From the NCBI GenBank assembly GCA_018663565.1, contig JABJQE010000069.1, positions 1-14,452 on the forward strand: DNA of 14,452 nt, in the 5' to 3' direction. Below the pieces are notes generated by a model. It was given only the letters and a program-made list of their open reading frames with translations, made no database searches and had not been told where the DNA came from. Within the stretch, counting starts at the first letter, position 1. Each line of letters begins with the position of its first letter. The stretch comes from Phycisphaerae bacterium (GTDB taxonomy: Bacteria; Planctomycetota; Phycisphaerae; Phycisphaerales; SM1A02). The position numbers and the translations under genes are program-made. Of this stretch, positions 1-8,755 are shown one piece after another.

Positions 1-1382
1 TGGCGGTACTGCTGGCTTGCCTGCACCTCATTGATCTCTTCTTCGAGGTGACCATTGGTCTGAAAGAGGTCGAGCCGTCCATCAAGGTCGTAGTCCACAA
101 AAAAGAGCCCAAACGAAAGCAGCGGCCGCGTGGGCGATCCGATTCCTTCAATGGCAGCCTCGTCAGAGAACCACGTTTGGCCACCTTCGCTGACGTAGAA
201 ACTTGTCATCTCATTGGCGAAGTTGCCGATGCCGATGCCGACCGTGTCGTTGTTGCGGTAATGCCCCACATCAATACCCATGGCCCCGGTGGCGGTGCCC
301 TGCTGATCGTATGCCACGCCGAGATCCACCCCAGCCTCTTCAAACGTGCCGTTACCTCGATTGCGGAAGTAGAAGTTGCGGGTCGTGTCGTTAGCCACGA
401 GCAGGTCAATATCACCGTCTCGATCCAGATCAGCTGGAGCCACGGCGAGCGACTTCCCTACAGGCGCGCCAGTCGCCGGATTCAACACATGGAGGCCAGC
501 ACGCTCACTCGCGTCCGTAAAGGTGCCGTCACCCTCATTAAGCCACAACGCGGAAACAGTCCCCTCATATTGCTTCGGAGGCCCATAAGCCCGGTCTGTG
601 CCATTGAGCGTGAAGTTCAGGGCCTCGTCCTTCTCAGCTGACCACTTGACGTACCGCGGCACAAACAGATCGAGATCGCTGTCCCCATCAACGTCAAGGA
701 AGGCTGGACTCGAGGTCCAGGCCGCTGCGTCGCCGGCAACACCGGCCGCCTCGGTCACATCTTCGAATCCTTGCCCAGTATTGCGGTAGAGCCGATCCCC
801 GCCCACTGCCCCGAGGAACACGTCCACAAGGCCATCAGCATCCCAATCTCCCACCGCGAGCCCTGTCCCATACACACCGGCTCCGATATCCCATGCTGGC
901 CCGGCCCAGGCAAACTGCCCCGACCCATCATTGAGATACAGCCTGCTTGCCACCGCTTCGCCAGCCCGTGCCGAGCCTGGCCACCACTGACCGCTCGCAA
1001 GCAGCAAGTCCTGATCACCATCATTGTCAACATCAAGAAAGGCCGCCCCACCACCCATCGTTTCGGGCAGCAATTTGCCACCCTCCGCACCAGAAACATG
1101 CGGCGTATCGAACCCCGCCTGTTTCGTAATGTCAGCAAAGCGAACATCAGGCAAGACGGCTACATCGGCGACGAGTGTTTGAGGTGGCCTAATAACCTTC
1201 TCAAGAATCTTCGCTTCATCCTCGTGCTGCAACGCAAAGACAGCCCACATGGCCAGGCCGACGACACCAATGCCGCCGAACACGACCATCGACCACATAA
1301 ATGCCTTCCCAATGATGGCGTCGTCATGAATTTCAAGATCATCAAGATCGTCTTGGTCGAGCCTGCGATTGTCATCACTCAT
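1..1382 (-). CDS. Membrane-anchored CRTAC1-like FG-GAP/VCBS propeller protein (3' end outside window)
   Basis: The frame is open from the ATG at 1382 to the window edge, about 460 codons, with no stop seen. The first 25 residues are acidic and are followed by one hydrophobic segment (about residues 28-51, ending LAMWAVFAL), so the protein is probably anchored in the inner membrane with the rest outside the cytoplasm. From about residue 78 there are repeated propeller blades with calcium-type Asp motifs (DVDNDGDQD, DWDADGLVD, DVDGDSDLD, DLDRDGDID, DYDLDGRLD) and the family phrases NEGDGTF and RNRGNGTF. The last visible residues contain TNGHLEEE, which in CRTAC1-type proteins comes shortly before the C-terminal ASPIC/UnbV domain, so roughly 100-150 residues are probably missing. 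The start overlaps the cytochrome stop by ATGA and has no clear Shine-Dalgarno sequence, so translation is likely coupled. Function inferred: extracytoplasmic binding or scaffold partner of the cytochrome. Confidence 0.9.
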   Translation of the reverse strand, partial: MSDDNRRLDQDDLDDLEIHDDAIIGKAFMWSMVVFGGIGVVGLAMWAVFALQHEDEAKILEKVIRPPQTLVADVAVLPDVRFADITKQAGFDTPHVSGAEGGKLLPETMGGGAAFLDVDNDGDQDLLLASGQWWPGSARAGEAVASRLYLNDGSGQFAWAGPAWDIGAGVYGTGLAVGDWDADGLVDVFLGAVGGDRLYRNTGQGFEDVTEAAGVAGDAAAWTSSPAFLDVDGDSDLDLFVPRYVKWSAEKDEALNFTLNGTDRAYGPPKQYEGTVSALWLNEGDGTFTDASERAGLHVLNPATGAPVGKSLAVAPADLDRDGDIDLLVANDTTRNFYFRNRGNGTFEEAGVDLGVAYDQQGTATGAMGIDVGHYRNNDTVGIGIGNFANEMTSFYVSEGGQTWFSDEAAIEGIGSPTRPLLSFGLFFVDYDLDGRLDLFQTNGHLEEEINEVQASQQYR

Positions 1383-4225
1383 GGGCGGTCACCATTTGGT
1401 TGCGACTCACTAGGCGAGTTCAGCTCGTAAATCACCACAGACTCCGCAGCTCGATTCGCTGCGGGATATCGCTTTCTTGCTTCAGCAATGGCGTTATCGC
1501 GGGCGTTATCATCAGGCTTGTACTTGGCATGCAGGGCCTCGTGCCGAGCGGCGCCCTCTTCGTCGCCTAGATCTCGCAAGACTTGCATGAGGCCAAAGTG
1601 GGCGGGCATTCCTTCTGGATCAAGCAGCAGACTCGCCTCAAAGACGTCAGCGGCCTCTCGCAAATACGCCGTTCGCTCACCTGCTCGGGCCTTACCCCTT
1701 GCCATTCTGGCTCGTTGATAGAGCGTGCTGCCAAGTTCATTGAGCACACGCCAGTCCTCAGAGAAATCAAAGCCACGCCCCGCTGCCTGTTCGAATCCCC
1801 CGTCAACGACTTGCCTGTACTGCGCGATAGCTTCATCAATGCGGCCATTCTGCCGATCGACTTGCCCTCCGAACCACAGAAGATGCCATGCCCGGGCTGG
1901 AGACTCTTCCATCGCAGCGGCCCTCGCAATCGCGGCCGGCGCATCTTCAGTCACACGGCCTTCCTTCAGGTACACACGCGTCAAGTTGATAGGCCCATCT
2001 GGACGACCAAATGACTCGACACGGCTGAACGCATCCTCAGCTCCCCTCAGTTCACCCGCGCCGCTCTTGCGAAACAAGGCGATGCCGTAATCATTCCACC
2101 GCATCCACGGAGGCACAGTTTCGTCTGCATTTTCCACAGACACGCCTCCAACAACCGGCAAACTAATATCGTCCTCGGCCAGCACCGTCACGGGAAGATC
2201 ATTGACCCAATCAGCATCAGCCTTGACAAAGCGCATGAGCGTCGTGTCAAACTTGCGGTATTTCAGCACAGCAGCAATATGAATTGGTTGATCACAGTCG
2301 TCAGGCACGCGGAATCGGTAATGCACCACATCGGCCGCTCCTGGTGGAATCTGATGGTTATAGAGCGCCGTGAAGATGTCTTGGGCATTCCGCCGCGAGA
2401 TGCGATTGCCGTCGCGGTCAATCACAAATGAATTCACGAAGTGCGACCAGGGATCCACGACGCCGTCTGCGTCCATCGCACCGCTCACACCGACGACTTC
2501 ATCGCCGCATGAGACTTCAAGCTCCATCCAGACCTGATTGGAGTCCGACGTGCCCTGCGTGAACACATGCCCCATCTTGACTGTCCGAATCACGGCTTCG
2601 AGAAGGTATTCTTCACCAGGGACAAGCTCTGGAATGATGTCACCACCGAGCGGCGCCACGAGGTCGCCGCCGATCGTCCCACCCTGCTTGAGCCCAAACA
2701 AGTCAACTCGCATGACGCCTTCCAAAAACTCCTGATGCTTCTCGACCGCTCGGTCTGAATCAGGCATCTCCACGAGGCGAGGCATGGCCGTATTCGCGGA
2801 TGGGAACATATGATCGTGCACAGTGTTGATGCCAGAATCATCTCGCACCATGGCTCCAAAGTCGGCCGATGGCATAAGTGGCATATGGCAGTCATTGCAA
2901 TTGACCTGAGCAATTGGCGGGTAATAAAAACTGCCAATGCCATGACCTGACACGCCGCTGAGCCGGAACGTGTCTTGATGATCTTGACCTCGGAGCCACT
3001 TGTAGTGATTGAGTTCCTCGGGCAAGTGAACCTTGTGACATGTGCCGCAGAATAGATCTGTCTGGTGCAGCGGCTTCAAGAACGATTTCTTATGAAACTC
3101 TGGCTTCGCCTTGACCAGTTGCAAATTGACCCACTGTAAGAAGGGGTCATCGCTGAACGTGAATGGATAGTGCGGCGGCTCATCAATGGTGTAGTCTGCA
3201 TTGCCCCGAGGGGAGTTGATGTGCGTAATGCCATGACACGCAGTGCACGTAATGCCCGCCGAAGCGGTAGGGTCATTTTCCATGTCGTAGTTCGGATCGT
3301 TGAACGCGCCGCTGAAGAACGGTACGGGGTCGTGGCACCCGGCGCAGAATCGTGAGGCGGCCACATCGCCATCGCGGTCCATCGCGACCTGACGCGTCTG
3401 GGTCACTGAGGCGAGATACACCGGATTATTGAATGATGAGAACCGATGCACACTGTGCATCCAGGAGTCGTGAATATCGGCATGGCACTTCAGGCAGTAT
3501 TCGTCGTTGTCGAGCACTTCGGCGGGGATAAAGTCACCGCTCACGGTCCGAGCCAGTGACGGGAAGAAATACGCATCGCCAGCAGGATTGCCTTCTACAT
3601 TCCACTTGCGTGGATCTTGGGACTGCAGCGAGAGCATGACCACCGCAAACACAGCAGCAACACTCGCCCAGGTCAGGCCGAGCTTCCACTTCATTCGCCG
3701 CCCGGCTAATCGATGCAGAATGAAGAGCCAAATCACCAGCAGCGGCACGATGGCGTGGAGCCACCAAGCGGCCCCGCGGAGGGCGGGATTGCGAATATCG
3801 ATGATGCCCTCAATACGCACCAAGACGATGCCCGTCCCGAGCACAATGATCGAAGCACTGAAGAGGGCGTACCCCGCCTTGACGGCTCGGCGATTTGGAT
3901 GGTCATGGGTCCGCCGCATATGCAGCACGCCAAAGCCAATAATGGGCAAAATGATGGCGAGCCCAAGTACCAGGTGAGAGAGGAACATGGTCATATAAAA
4001 CCAGTCCTCATACGACTCACCGGTTGCGTGAGCCAGCACCCGGATGCCCACGAGATAGACCGAGTTGACGATTAGCAACGCAAACACAGCCAAACTCACC
4101 CACAGCAACCACCACAACCCAACCCGCGGGCCAGCTCCAGCGGGCTTCTTCCAGCGACGACGGCGGTCAGCAATGACAGCAGGATCGAGTTTCGGGCGTC
4201 GATTGTTTGCAGCAGGCTGCGGCAT
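1379..4225 (-). CDS. Membrane-bound pentahaem c-type cytochrome with C-terminal TPR region
   Basis: This is a 948-residue protein. Residues 36-202 carry about five hydrophobic segments (36-58, 78-101, 114-137, 153-171, 182-202). His84, His102, His157 and His171 lie in or at the ends of these segments and could ligate haem b. A large extracytoplasmic part follows with five CXXCH haem c sites at Cys244, Cys294, Cys327, Cys393 and Cys443. The first has the WxxSxH context typical of the cytochrome c-552/c-554 multihaem families. Residues about 510-770 form a beta-rich domain I do not recognise. Residues about 775-910 look like degenerate TPRs. Likely role: electron transfer between the quinone/membrane level and a periplasmic partner; the substrate is unknown. 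The frame is open further upstream to 4345, but I chose ATG 4225 because GGAGGAAGG (4243-4235) lies 9 bases before it and the upstream extension does not resemble protein. It ends in an ATGA overlap with the next gene. Confidence 0.93.
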   Translation of the reverse strand: MPQPAANNRRPKLDPAVIADRRRRWKKPAGAGPRVGLWWLLWVSLAVFALLIVNSVYLVGIRVLAHATGESYEDWFYMTMFLSHLVLGLAIILPIIGFGVLHMRRTHDHPNRRAVKAGYALFSASIIVLGTGIVLVRIEGIIDIRNPALRGAAWWLHAIVPLLVIWLFILHRLAGRRMKWKLGLTWASVAAVFAVVMLSLQSQDPRKWNVEGNPAGDAYFFPSLARTVSGDFIPAEVLDNDEYCLKCHADIHDSWMHSVHRFSSFNNPVYLASVTQTRQVAMDRDGDVAASRFCAGCHDPVPFFSGAFNDPNYDMENDPTASAGITCTACHGITHINSPRGNADYTIDEPPHYPFTFSDDPFLQWVNLQLVKAKPEFHKKSFLKPLHQTDLFCGTCHKVHLPEELNHYKWLRGQDHQDTFRLSGVSGHGIGSFYYPPIAQVNCNDCHMPLMPSADFGAMVRDDSGINTVHDHMFPSANTAMPRLVEMPDSDRAVEKHQEFLEGVMRVDLFGLKQGGTIGGDLVAPLGGDIIPELVPGEEYLLEAVIRTVKMGHVFTQGTSDSNQVWMELEVSCGDEVVGVSGAMDADGVVDPWSHFVNSFVIDRDGNRISRRNAQDIFTALYNHQIPPGAADVVHYRFRVPDDCDQPIHIAAVLKYRKFDTTLMRFVKADADWVNDLPVTVLAEDDISLPVVGGVSVENADETVPPWMRWNDYGIALFRKSGAGELRGAEDAFSRVESFGRPDGPINLTRVYLKEGRVTEDAPAAIARAAAMEESPARAWHLLWFGGQVDRQNGRIDEAIAQYRQVVDGGFEQAAGRGFDFSEDWRVLNELGSTLYQRARMARGKARAGERTAYLREAADVFEASLLLDPEGMPAHFGLMQVLRDLGDEEGAARHEALHAKYKPDDNARDNAIAEARKRYPAANRAAESVVIYELNSPSESQPNGDRP

Positions 4226-4408
4226 CAATGAAGTCCTTCCTCCGGGACAACGAGGATCAGTACCCAGTATTCGGCCAGACCACGCCGCACACCGCTGATT
4301 TTCATGTGTGAATACGCAGCCGGCGCCTGTCACCACACCGACCAATGCCCTGGTGTAACTCGTGGGCGTGTGCCCGGCGAGGGGCCTGACCCTGCACGGA
4401 ACCGCGTC
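4226..4408. other. Gap within the minus-strand unit
   Basis: These 183 bases separate the large lipoprotein gene from the cytochrome gene, whereas the other junctions in this unit overlap. Apart from the Shine-Dalgarno sequence I see no T-rich terminator and no convincing -35/-10 pair. An internal promoter or a processing site for the cytochrome and last gene is possible but not shown. Confidence 0.5.
4235..4243 (-). promoter_or_regulatory. Shine-Dalgarno sequence of the cytochrome gene
   Basis: On the minus strand this reads GGAGGAAGG, 9 bases before the ATG at 4225. It decides the start against the upstream in-frame ATG at 4345, which would add 40 residues lacking any signal-like or conserved character. 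It is the strongest ribosome binding site in the minus-strand unit and suggests that the cytochrome is translated independently of the gene before it. Confidence 0.75.
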
Positions 4409-7400
4409 CTACCACCCTGATCGATGCCGCGTCCTGAGATGCTCCGCCCCGCCGTCACCCGGAACTGGCTCGACCGTTTCGCCCTGCCCGGTCATGAAAT
4501 CCATGTCCTTGCACCATCCCCGCACATCCAGCACATGGGTGCGTGTCCAGCCTTGAGCAACTGGGGCACAAGGATCAAATCGCAGCCGCACAGCCTCGCC
4601 CGCGCCAAACACCGCTACGCCATCACCCACGCCACCAACGACAGCCTGTACATCTCCAAACTGCGTGTACTCGCCACGCTGTGTGCGAGTGTCCCAAAAC
4701 GGCACCCGGTCAGACCAGTCGTATTCTGGTCGTCGCTGTTCATGGTGAATTCGATGGGGATAGCCCACCTGCTCCACAGTCGCGGTGGCCGGCATAGTTC
4801 GGCGGATTCTCGCTCCGGGGCACGGCTCAACGCCAACGACTCTCGCCGCGTCTACGTACAGTTCAAGGTCGGTCTGAATTCGAATCGCCGTCACGTCCTG
4901 AGCAAGGCCCTCAAGTGGAAATACACTCGTGCGGGGCATGCCAGCGGGATAGCCGATATCAGCGTGCACACTATGCCACTGCCCGTCACCTCCACGAGCC
5001 TCGATTGACATCGGTGAATATGAGAGACCGGCCTGCCACGCCGCAAACATCGTCTGGGAATAGGGGTACTCCACCCACCCATCAACAACGAGCATGGGAT
5101 GACCTGGCAGATCGGCAAGCGGCGAATCGAACTCAAGTACGAGTACGGATGGCTCAACCACCCGGCCGATGAACCGGCCATCAATGACGCCAGGCGAGAT
5201 GGCAACAGAATCAACACTTCGCACCTGTTCAAGCACATCATCATCTCGAGCATTCCTCGCGGCAACCGGCAACAGACTTGTTCTCGCAAACAACAGTTCA
5301 CTCGTCGGCATCGGATCGCCGGTTCCCATCCGCTCATCTGCCAAGACTTCCCACCCATCGGGCACGTCGATCGTCTCAAGCGTGACTGCATCGAGATAAC
5401 AGGTTTCCTGCATCGGCTCGGCCAGTACTACTTCAAACTGCCCATCTCGAGGCAACATGACGCCCCGAGGGAGCAGCACTCGCTCCATCGGCCGTGGTGT
5501 CGCGTACGTTGATGGGTCGATCATGAAGCCCATCCCGCCCACACCAAGGCAGTCGGTCAAGAACCGCATCTGCTCACCATCCCATGCAAAGATGACAGGG
5601 CACGAGGACAGCTGCCGCTGCGTCTCGGCAATGACATGCACAGAGCCCGGCTTCAAGTGCGGCTCGGTTTGCAATACGCCATCGGACCAGTCAATCGACA
5701 CGAAGTCAACTTCATCGTGACCACCGAGACCAATTGACAATGGCTGCAAGTTCTGGCCTGGCCCAGCGGCTGTGCGTACTGCACCGGTCATGGTCCACCT
5801 GTCACCAACCCGGGCAGCCACCGCCGCTCCAATACCACTGACATTGCTCCGCATCGACTGCCCTGGATCGGTTCGGCCAGCGAGCGTGATATCGACAAAT
5901 GGGAACCTGCCACTCCCGGCTGGAATCGTGACGATGGTGCCCCCATCGCCGACACAAATCATCCCCGGCCCAGCGCCGACCACGTCCTGCACAAGCGCCC
6001 AGTCCCGGCCCGCCTGAAATGACTGTAACTGCCGCCCGTCAGAGGCCAATACATCGAGCACAGCCGGCCGCCCAATTTGATTGTCCGCGACCCATCCCGA
6101 CTCGCGAATCACGTTGAGCCGCCCACTACCTGTCACATCAACGACGGCCAATCGCCGTGGCCGTGCGGTCGATCGTTCCAGGTGTACGCCATCACCAAGA
6201 TCCGGCGGCGTCTTCGTGGATGTAGCAATCTCCGACGACCGCCACCGGTCAACATCGCGCGACCACACACGCACCGTCGAGGCCTGATCGAGTGACACCA
6301 CTTCCATTGCACCGTTTGCATCCACGTCAGCGGCCACGGCGGCGGCAATGTCTGCAGCGAGCAGTTCGTTCCACTCCTCGCCGCCCTGTGTCCAGTCCCA
6401 CAACCGATCATTGAGCCACACCATGTGCGGTGGCTGCTGATTGATCACGAGGACATCACTATCAAGATCTCCATCAAAGTCCGCGACCACGACCTGCCGC
6501 GAATGCTGAGCATTGCCTGGAAAGCCAGAAGACGTATCCGAAACGACCTGCCATGATCCATCACCATTGTTATTGATCAGTTCACACGGGGCCCCCTGTT
6601 CGTTCACAACAAAGACATCAAGGTCGCCGTCGTGATCGGCATCAAAGATCGCGCCGTCAACCGACTGCCCGGACTCGCCCACATCAAACGCGGCGTCTCG
6701 CTCAAACATCGCCTCGCCTTGACCGAGCCACAATTCATTTTCGCCGCTGCGAAGGAGCAAGATGTCAAGTTGGCCGTCGGCATTCACATCGCCCCACAGG
6801 CTCGCGTTCACATTGTCAACCGCTGTAAGACCCGACATGCCTTTGACCTGTTCAAGCAATCCCGGCGCGGACAAACGATACAGATCACTGCCATGCTCAT
6901 GAGACATCAACGCCAAAGACTGGCCATCGCCAATCCACCCAAGACCAATGGCATGAAACGGCCCGGACTCGTGGCTGCCGATAAAGTCCGCTGCGCTGCG
7001 ATCAAAGATCGGCCCTGCTGGCAACGGTCGTGGATCCACATCACCTGCGGGTATGGCGACCACTTCGGCCTTGCGTCCCATCCGCGTGTATTTAATTTCC
7101 GCGAGGTGCGCTCGTGGATTGTGCTCCATCCGTTGAAAGACCTCGAGCCATTCCTTCGCTTGCTCGGAATCACCGGCCCGCCGCGCTGCCTGCGCCCCGG
7201 CGTAGTACGCGCTGCGAAGATAAGGGTCAGCCCCAATGGCCTGAGCAAAGAGGGGCACAGCCGCGGCCATGTCACCCTGCTGCATCCGAACTTGGCCGAG
7301 GTAGTACGCAGCGTAGGCATCTGCCGGGTCATATCGCACGACCACTTCAAAGTGAGCGGCAGCTGAATCGATCTCGCCCGCATGCAACCGAAGAATGCCC

Positions 7401-7723
7401 GAGGCAAAATGCGCCCGTTCATGATGCGATGATCGCTCCAGAACCGCTGCGAGCCGCGTGAGCGCCGCCTCATCATCACCCTCGGCTTGCCGGTTGAGCT
7501 GAGCAATGGCAAGGTCGACCTGCGCATCGTTCCACCACGGGTACTTGGCCGTGAGCTCCGCAAGAATCGCCATGGCAGACTCGTAGTCGAACCCCCCCAT
7601 GGCTGCGACAGCTTCGTTGTGCCGGGCAATTGTTGCTGCATCAGTTGGATGATCTAGTGCTGGGGCAACCTGCTCACAGCCGATCAACACAACACACATC
7701 AGGACAACTCCGCACCACTTCAT
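4409..7723 (-). CDS. TPR + FG-GAP propeller + ASPIC/UnbV lipoprotein, 1104 aa
   Basis: The N-terminus is a lipoprotein signal with lipobox LIGC, so the mature protein should start at lipidated Cys16. Residues about 30-215 are TPR-like helices (for example the stretch with HFEVVVRYDPADAYAAYYLG). Residues about 250-600 hold propeller blades with Asp motifs such as DVNADGQLD, DADHDGDLD and DFDGDLDSD. Residues about 625-695 match the ASPIC/UnbV domain (SNVSGIGAAV ... IGLGGHDEVDFVSIDW). The remaining 400 residues include CPVIFAWDGEQMRFLTD, PFWDTRTQRGEYTQFGDV and GWCKDMD, a C-terminal module found in large UnbV proteins. It is presumably anchored to a membrane facing the periplasm. The role is not known; TPR plus propeller suggests protein-protein assembly. 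The ATG overlaps the amidase stop (ATGA). The tail after TVEPVP is short and basic (HLRTRHRSGW) and may be an eroded end. Confidence 0.92.
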   Translation of the reverse strand: MKWCGVVLMCVVLIGCEQVAPALDHPTDAATIARHNEAVAAMGGFDYESAMAILAELTAKYPWWNDAQVDLAIAQLNRQAEGDDEAALTRLAAVLERSSHHERAHFASGILRLHAGEIDSAAAHFEVVVRYDPADAYAAYYLGQVRMQQGDMAAAVPLFAQAIGADPYLRSAYYAGAQAARRAGDSEQAKEWLEVFQRMEHNPRAHLAEIKYTRMGRKAEVVAIPAGDVDPRPLPAGPIFDRSAADFIGSHESGPFHAIGLGWIGDGQSLALMSHEHGSDLYRLSAPGLLEQVKGMSGLTAVDNVNASLWGDVNADGQLDILLLRSGENELWLGQGEAMFERDAAFDVGESGQSVDGAIFDADHDGDLDVFVVNEQGAPCELINNNGDGSWQVVSDTSSGFPGNAQHSRQVVVADFDGDLDSDVLVINQQPPHMVWLNDRLWDWTQGGEEWNELLAADIAAAVAADVDANGAMEVVSLDQASTVRVWSRDVDRWRSSEIATSTKTPPDLGDGVHLERSTARPRRLAVVDVTGSGRLNVIRESGWVADNQIGRPAVLDVLASDGRQLQSFQAGRDWALVQDVVGAGPGMICVGDGGTIVTIPAGSGRFPFVDITLAGRTDPGQSMRSNVSGIGAAVAARVGDRWTMTGAVRTAAGPGQNLQPLSIGLGGHDEVDFVSIDWSDGVLQTEPHLKPGSVHVIAETQRQLSSCPVIFAWDGEQMRFLTDCLGVGGMGFMIDPSTYATPRPMERVLLPRGVMLPRDGQFEVVLAEPMQETCYLDAVTLETIDVPDGWEVLADERMGTGDPMPTSELLFARTSLLPVAARNARDDDVLEQVRSVDSVAISPGVIDGRFIGRVVEPSVLVLEFDSPLADLPGHPMLVVDGWVEYPYSQTMFAAWQAGLSYSPMSIEARGGDGQWHSVHADIGYPAGMPRTSVFPLEGLAQDVTAIRIQTDLELYVDAARVVGVEPCPGARIRRTMPATATVEQVGYPHRIHHEQRRPEYDWSDRVPFWDTRTQRGEYTQFGDVQAVVGGVGDGVAVFGAGEAVRLRFDPCAPVAQGWTRTHVLDVRGWCKDMDFMTGQGETVEPVPGDGGAEHLRTRHRSGW

Positions 7724-8700
7724 GACTGCTGCTCCCGTGATTGTTTAATTCGTTCTCGCAAGCCCTCAACGGTCAACGGACTCTGCGCTGGAAGCAATCC
7801 TGGTTGTTGTCCATAGTGGTAGGCCGAAGGGCGGTGATGTGATCGCATATCGTGACCGAGTCGACGATCGCGTTCGTGGCGAAGCGCACCGATATCAATT
7901 GGCGCAACGACAACCTTCTCACCCGGACCCGGATCTGCTTGGGCCAAGATGCGACCATCGAAGTCAACCACCATGCTCCCTCCCGGCCACGAAAATGGCG
8001 GATACTGATGCTGATGAGCGGCCTGATTCGATGCCACGACGTAGCACATGTTTTCAGCAGCCCGTGCTCGATTGAAAAGTGTCCACCAATCCATCGGCGG
8101 CGTCGCGCCCCACGGGTCCATATATGCAGAGAGCCGGCACAACACCTCGGCGCCTTTGGAAGCCATCTCTCGCAACACTTCGGGAAAGAGCCAGTCGTAG
8201 CAAATGGCCGCTCCAATGCGGCCGATCTCTGTATCAGCAACGGGAAAATGGTCACCCTCCGGATCAAGATCATGGGGGGAGGTGTGCACCTCCCATGGGA
8301 TCCACGGATTCACCTTGCGGTAGATCGACTCCACGCCACCGGGGCCGACAAGCACCGTCGTATTGAAGACGGCCTCGGGGTGCTCCTCGGTTCGCTCTAA
8401 GAACGTGCCCGTCTGAATCCAGCAGCCATACTGTTTGCAAAGGGCGGCATATCGTTCGATGTGGTCATTTGGAACTTCAACGGCAAGATCTTCTCGAAGT
8501 CGCTTGACATCAGTATGAATAGGCACTGCATGGGCAAACTCCGGGAAGGTCAACAGCCGCACATCGAAGAATGGCTCATACCCAACGATGGTTTGCTCTG
8601 CAATCGCAAGCATTCGGTCCGTCCGCTCGCTGATCTCGGACCGACTCGTGGGTGAGTCGAAGGCCGTTTGGCAGGCTGCGGCGTAGTAGCGGAGGCTCAT
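7720..8700 (-). CDS. Nitrilase-superfamily carbon-nitrogen hydrolase (aliphatic amidase/formamidase-like)
   Basis: This is a 326-residue cytoplasmic enzyme. The Glu-Lys-Cys catalytic triad is visible: Glu54 in LTFPEFAHA, Lys129 in YRKVNPW and Cys167 in AAICYDWLFPE, with a further Glu137 in the usual position after the Lys. The segment ASKGAEVLCRLSAYMDP after the Cys, the later NMCYVVASNQA, and GGSMVVDFDGR resemble the aliphatic amidase/formamidase branch more than nitrile-specific enzymes, so hydrolysis of a small amide or carbamoyl compound with release of ammonia is the best guess. There is no signal peptide. I chose ATG 8700 because the conserved first strand (RYYAAACQTAF) begins right after it; the longer frame to 8883 would run into the divergent gene. 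It is the first gene of the minus-strand unit and overlaps the lipoprotein start by four bases. The exact substrate is unknown. Confidence 0.93.
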   Translation of the reverse strand: MSLRYYAAACQTAFDSPTSRSEISERTDRMLAIAEQTIVGYEPFFDVRLLTFPEFAHAVPIHTDVKRLREDLAVEVPNDHIERYAALCKQYGCWIQTGTFLERTEEHPEAVFNTTVLVGPGGVESIYRKVNPWIPWEVHTSPHDLDPEGDHFPVADTEIGRIGAAICYDWLFPEVLREMASKGAEVLCRLSAYMDPWGATPPMDWWTLFNRARAAENMCYVVASNQAAHQHQYPPFSWPGGSMVVDFDGRILAQADPGPGEKVVVAPIDIGALRHERDRRLGHDMRSHHRPSAYHYGQQPGLLPAQSPLTVEGLRERIKQSREQQS

Positions 8701-8755
8701 GAACTTCAGATGATACGGGTCAGGCGCGGGCCGCCGCTGCCCGTACAATCGCCCC
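8701..8755. promoter_or_regulatory. Divergent promoter region
   Basis: Only 55 bases lie between the two divergent start codons. On the plus strand TACAAT (8744-8749) ends six bases before ATG 8756. On the minus strand TATCAT (8715-8710) ends nine bases before ATG 8700. Neither gene has a clear Shine-Dalgarno sequence and neither hexamer has a good -35 partner at 17 bases. If these are true -10 boxes, both transcripts would begin at or within a few bases of the start codon. The G+C-rich middle (8721-8740) is imperfectly self-complementary. Inference only. Confidence 0.45.

Noticed and set aside
771..1430. Long plus-strand open frame of 219 codons
   Set aside because: It lies antisense to the propeller gene. 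The biased Asp/Gly codons of FG-GAP repeats keep opposite frames open. It is rich in His/Pro/Arg with no domain and no ribosome binding site, and it crosses two real genes.
4226..4345. Upstream 40-codon extension of the cytochrome
   Set aside because: It is open only by chance. It has no signal-like or conserved features, while ATG 4225 has a strong Shine-Dalgarno sequence at the right distance.
6632..7641. Overlapping 244-codon frames on both strands
   Set aside because: These are shadows of the TPR/propeller region of the large lipoprotein, whose frame has a lipobox, TPRs and family motifs, while these have none.
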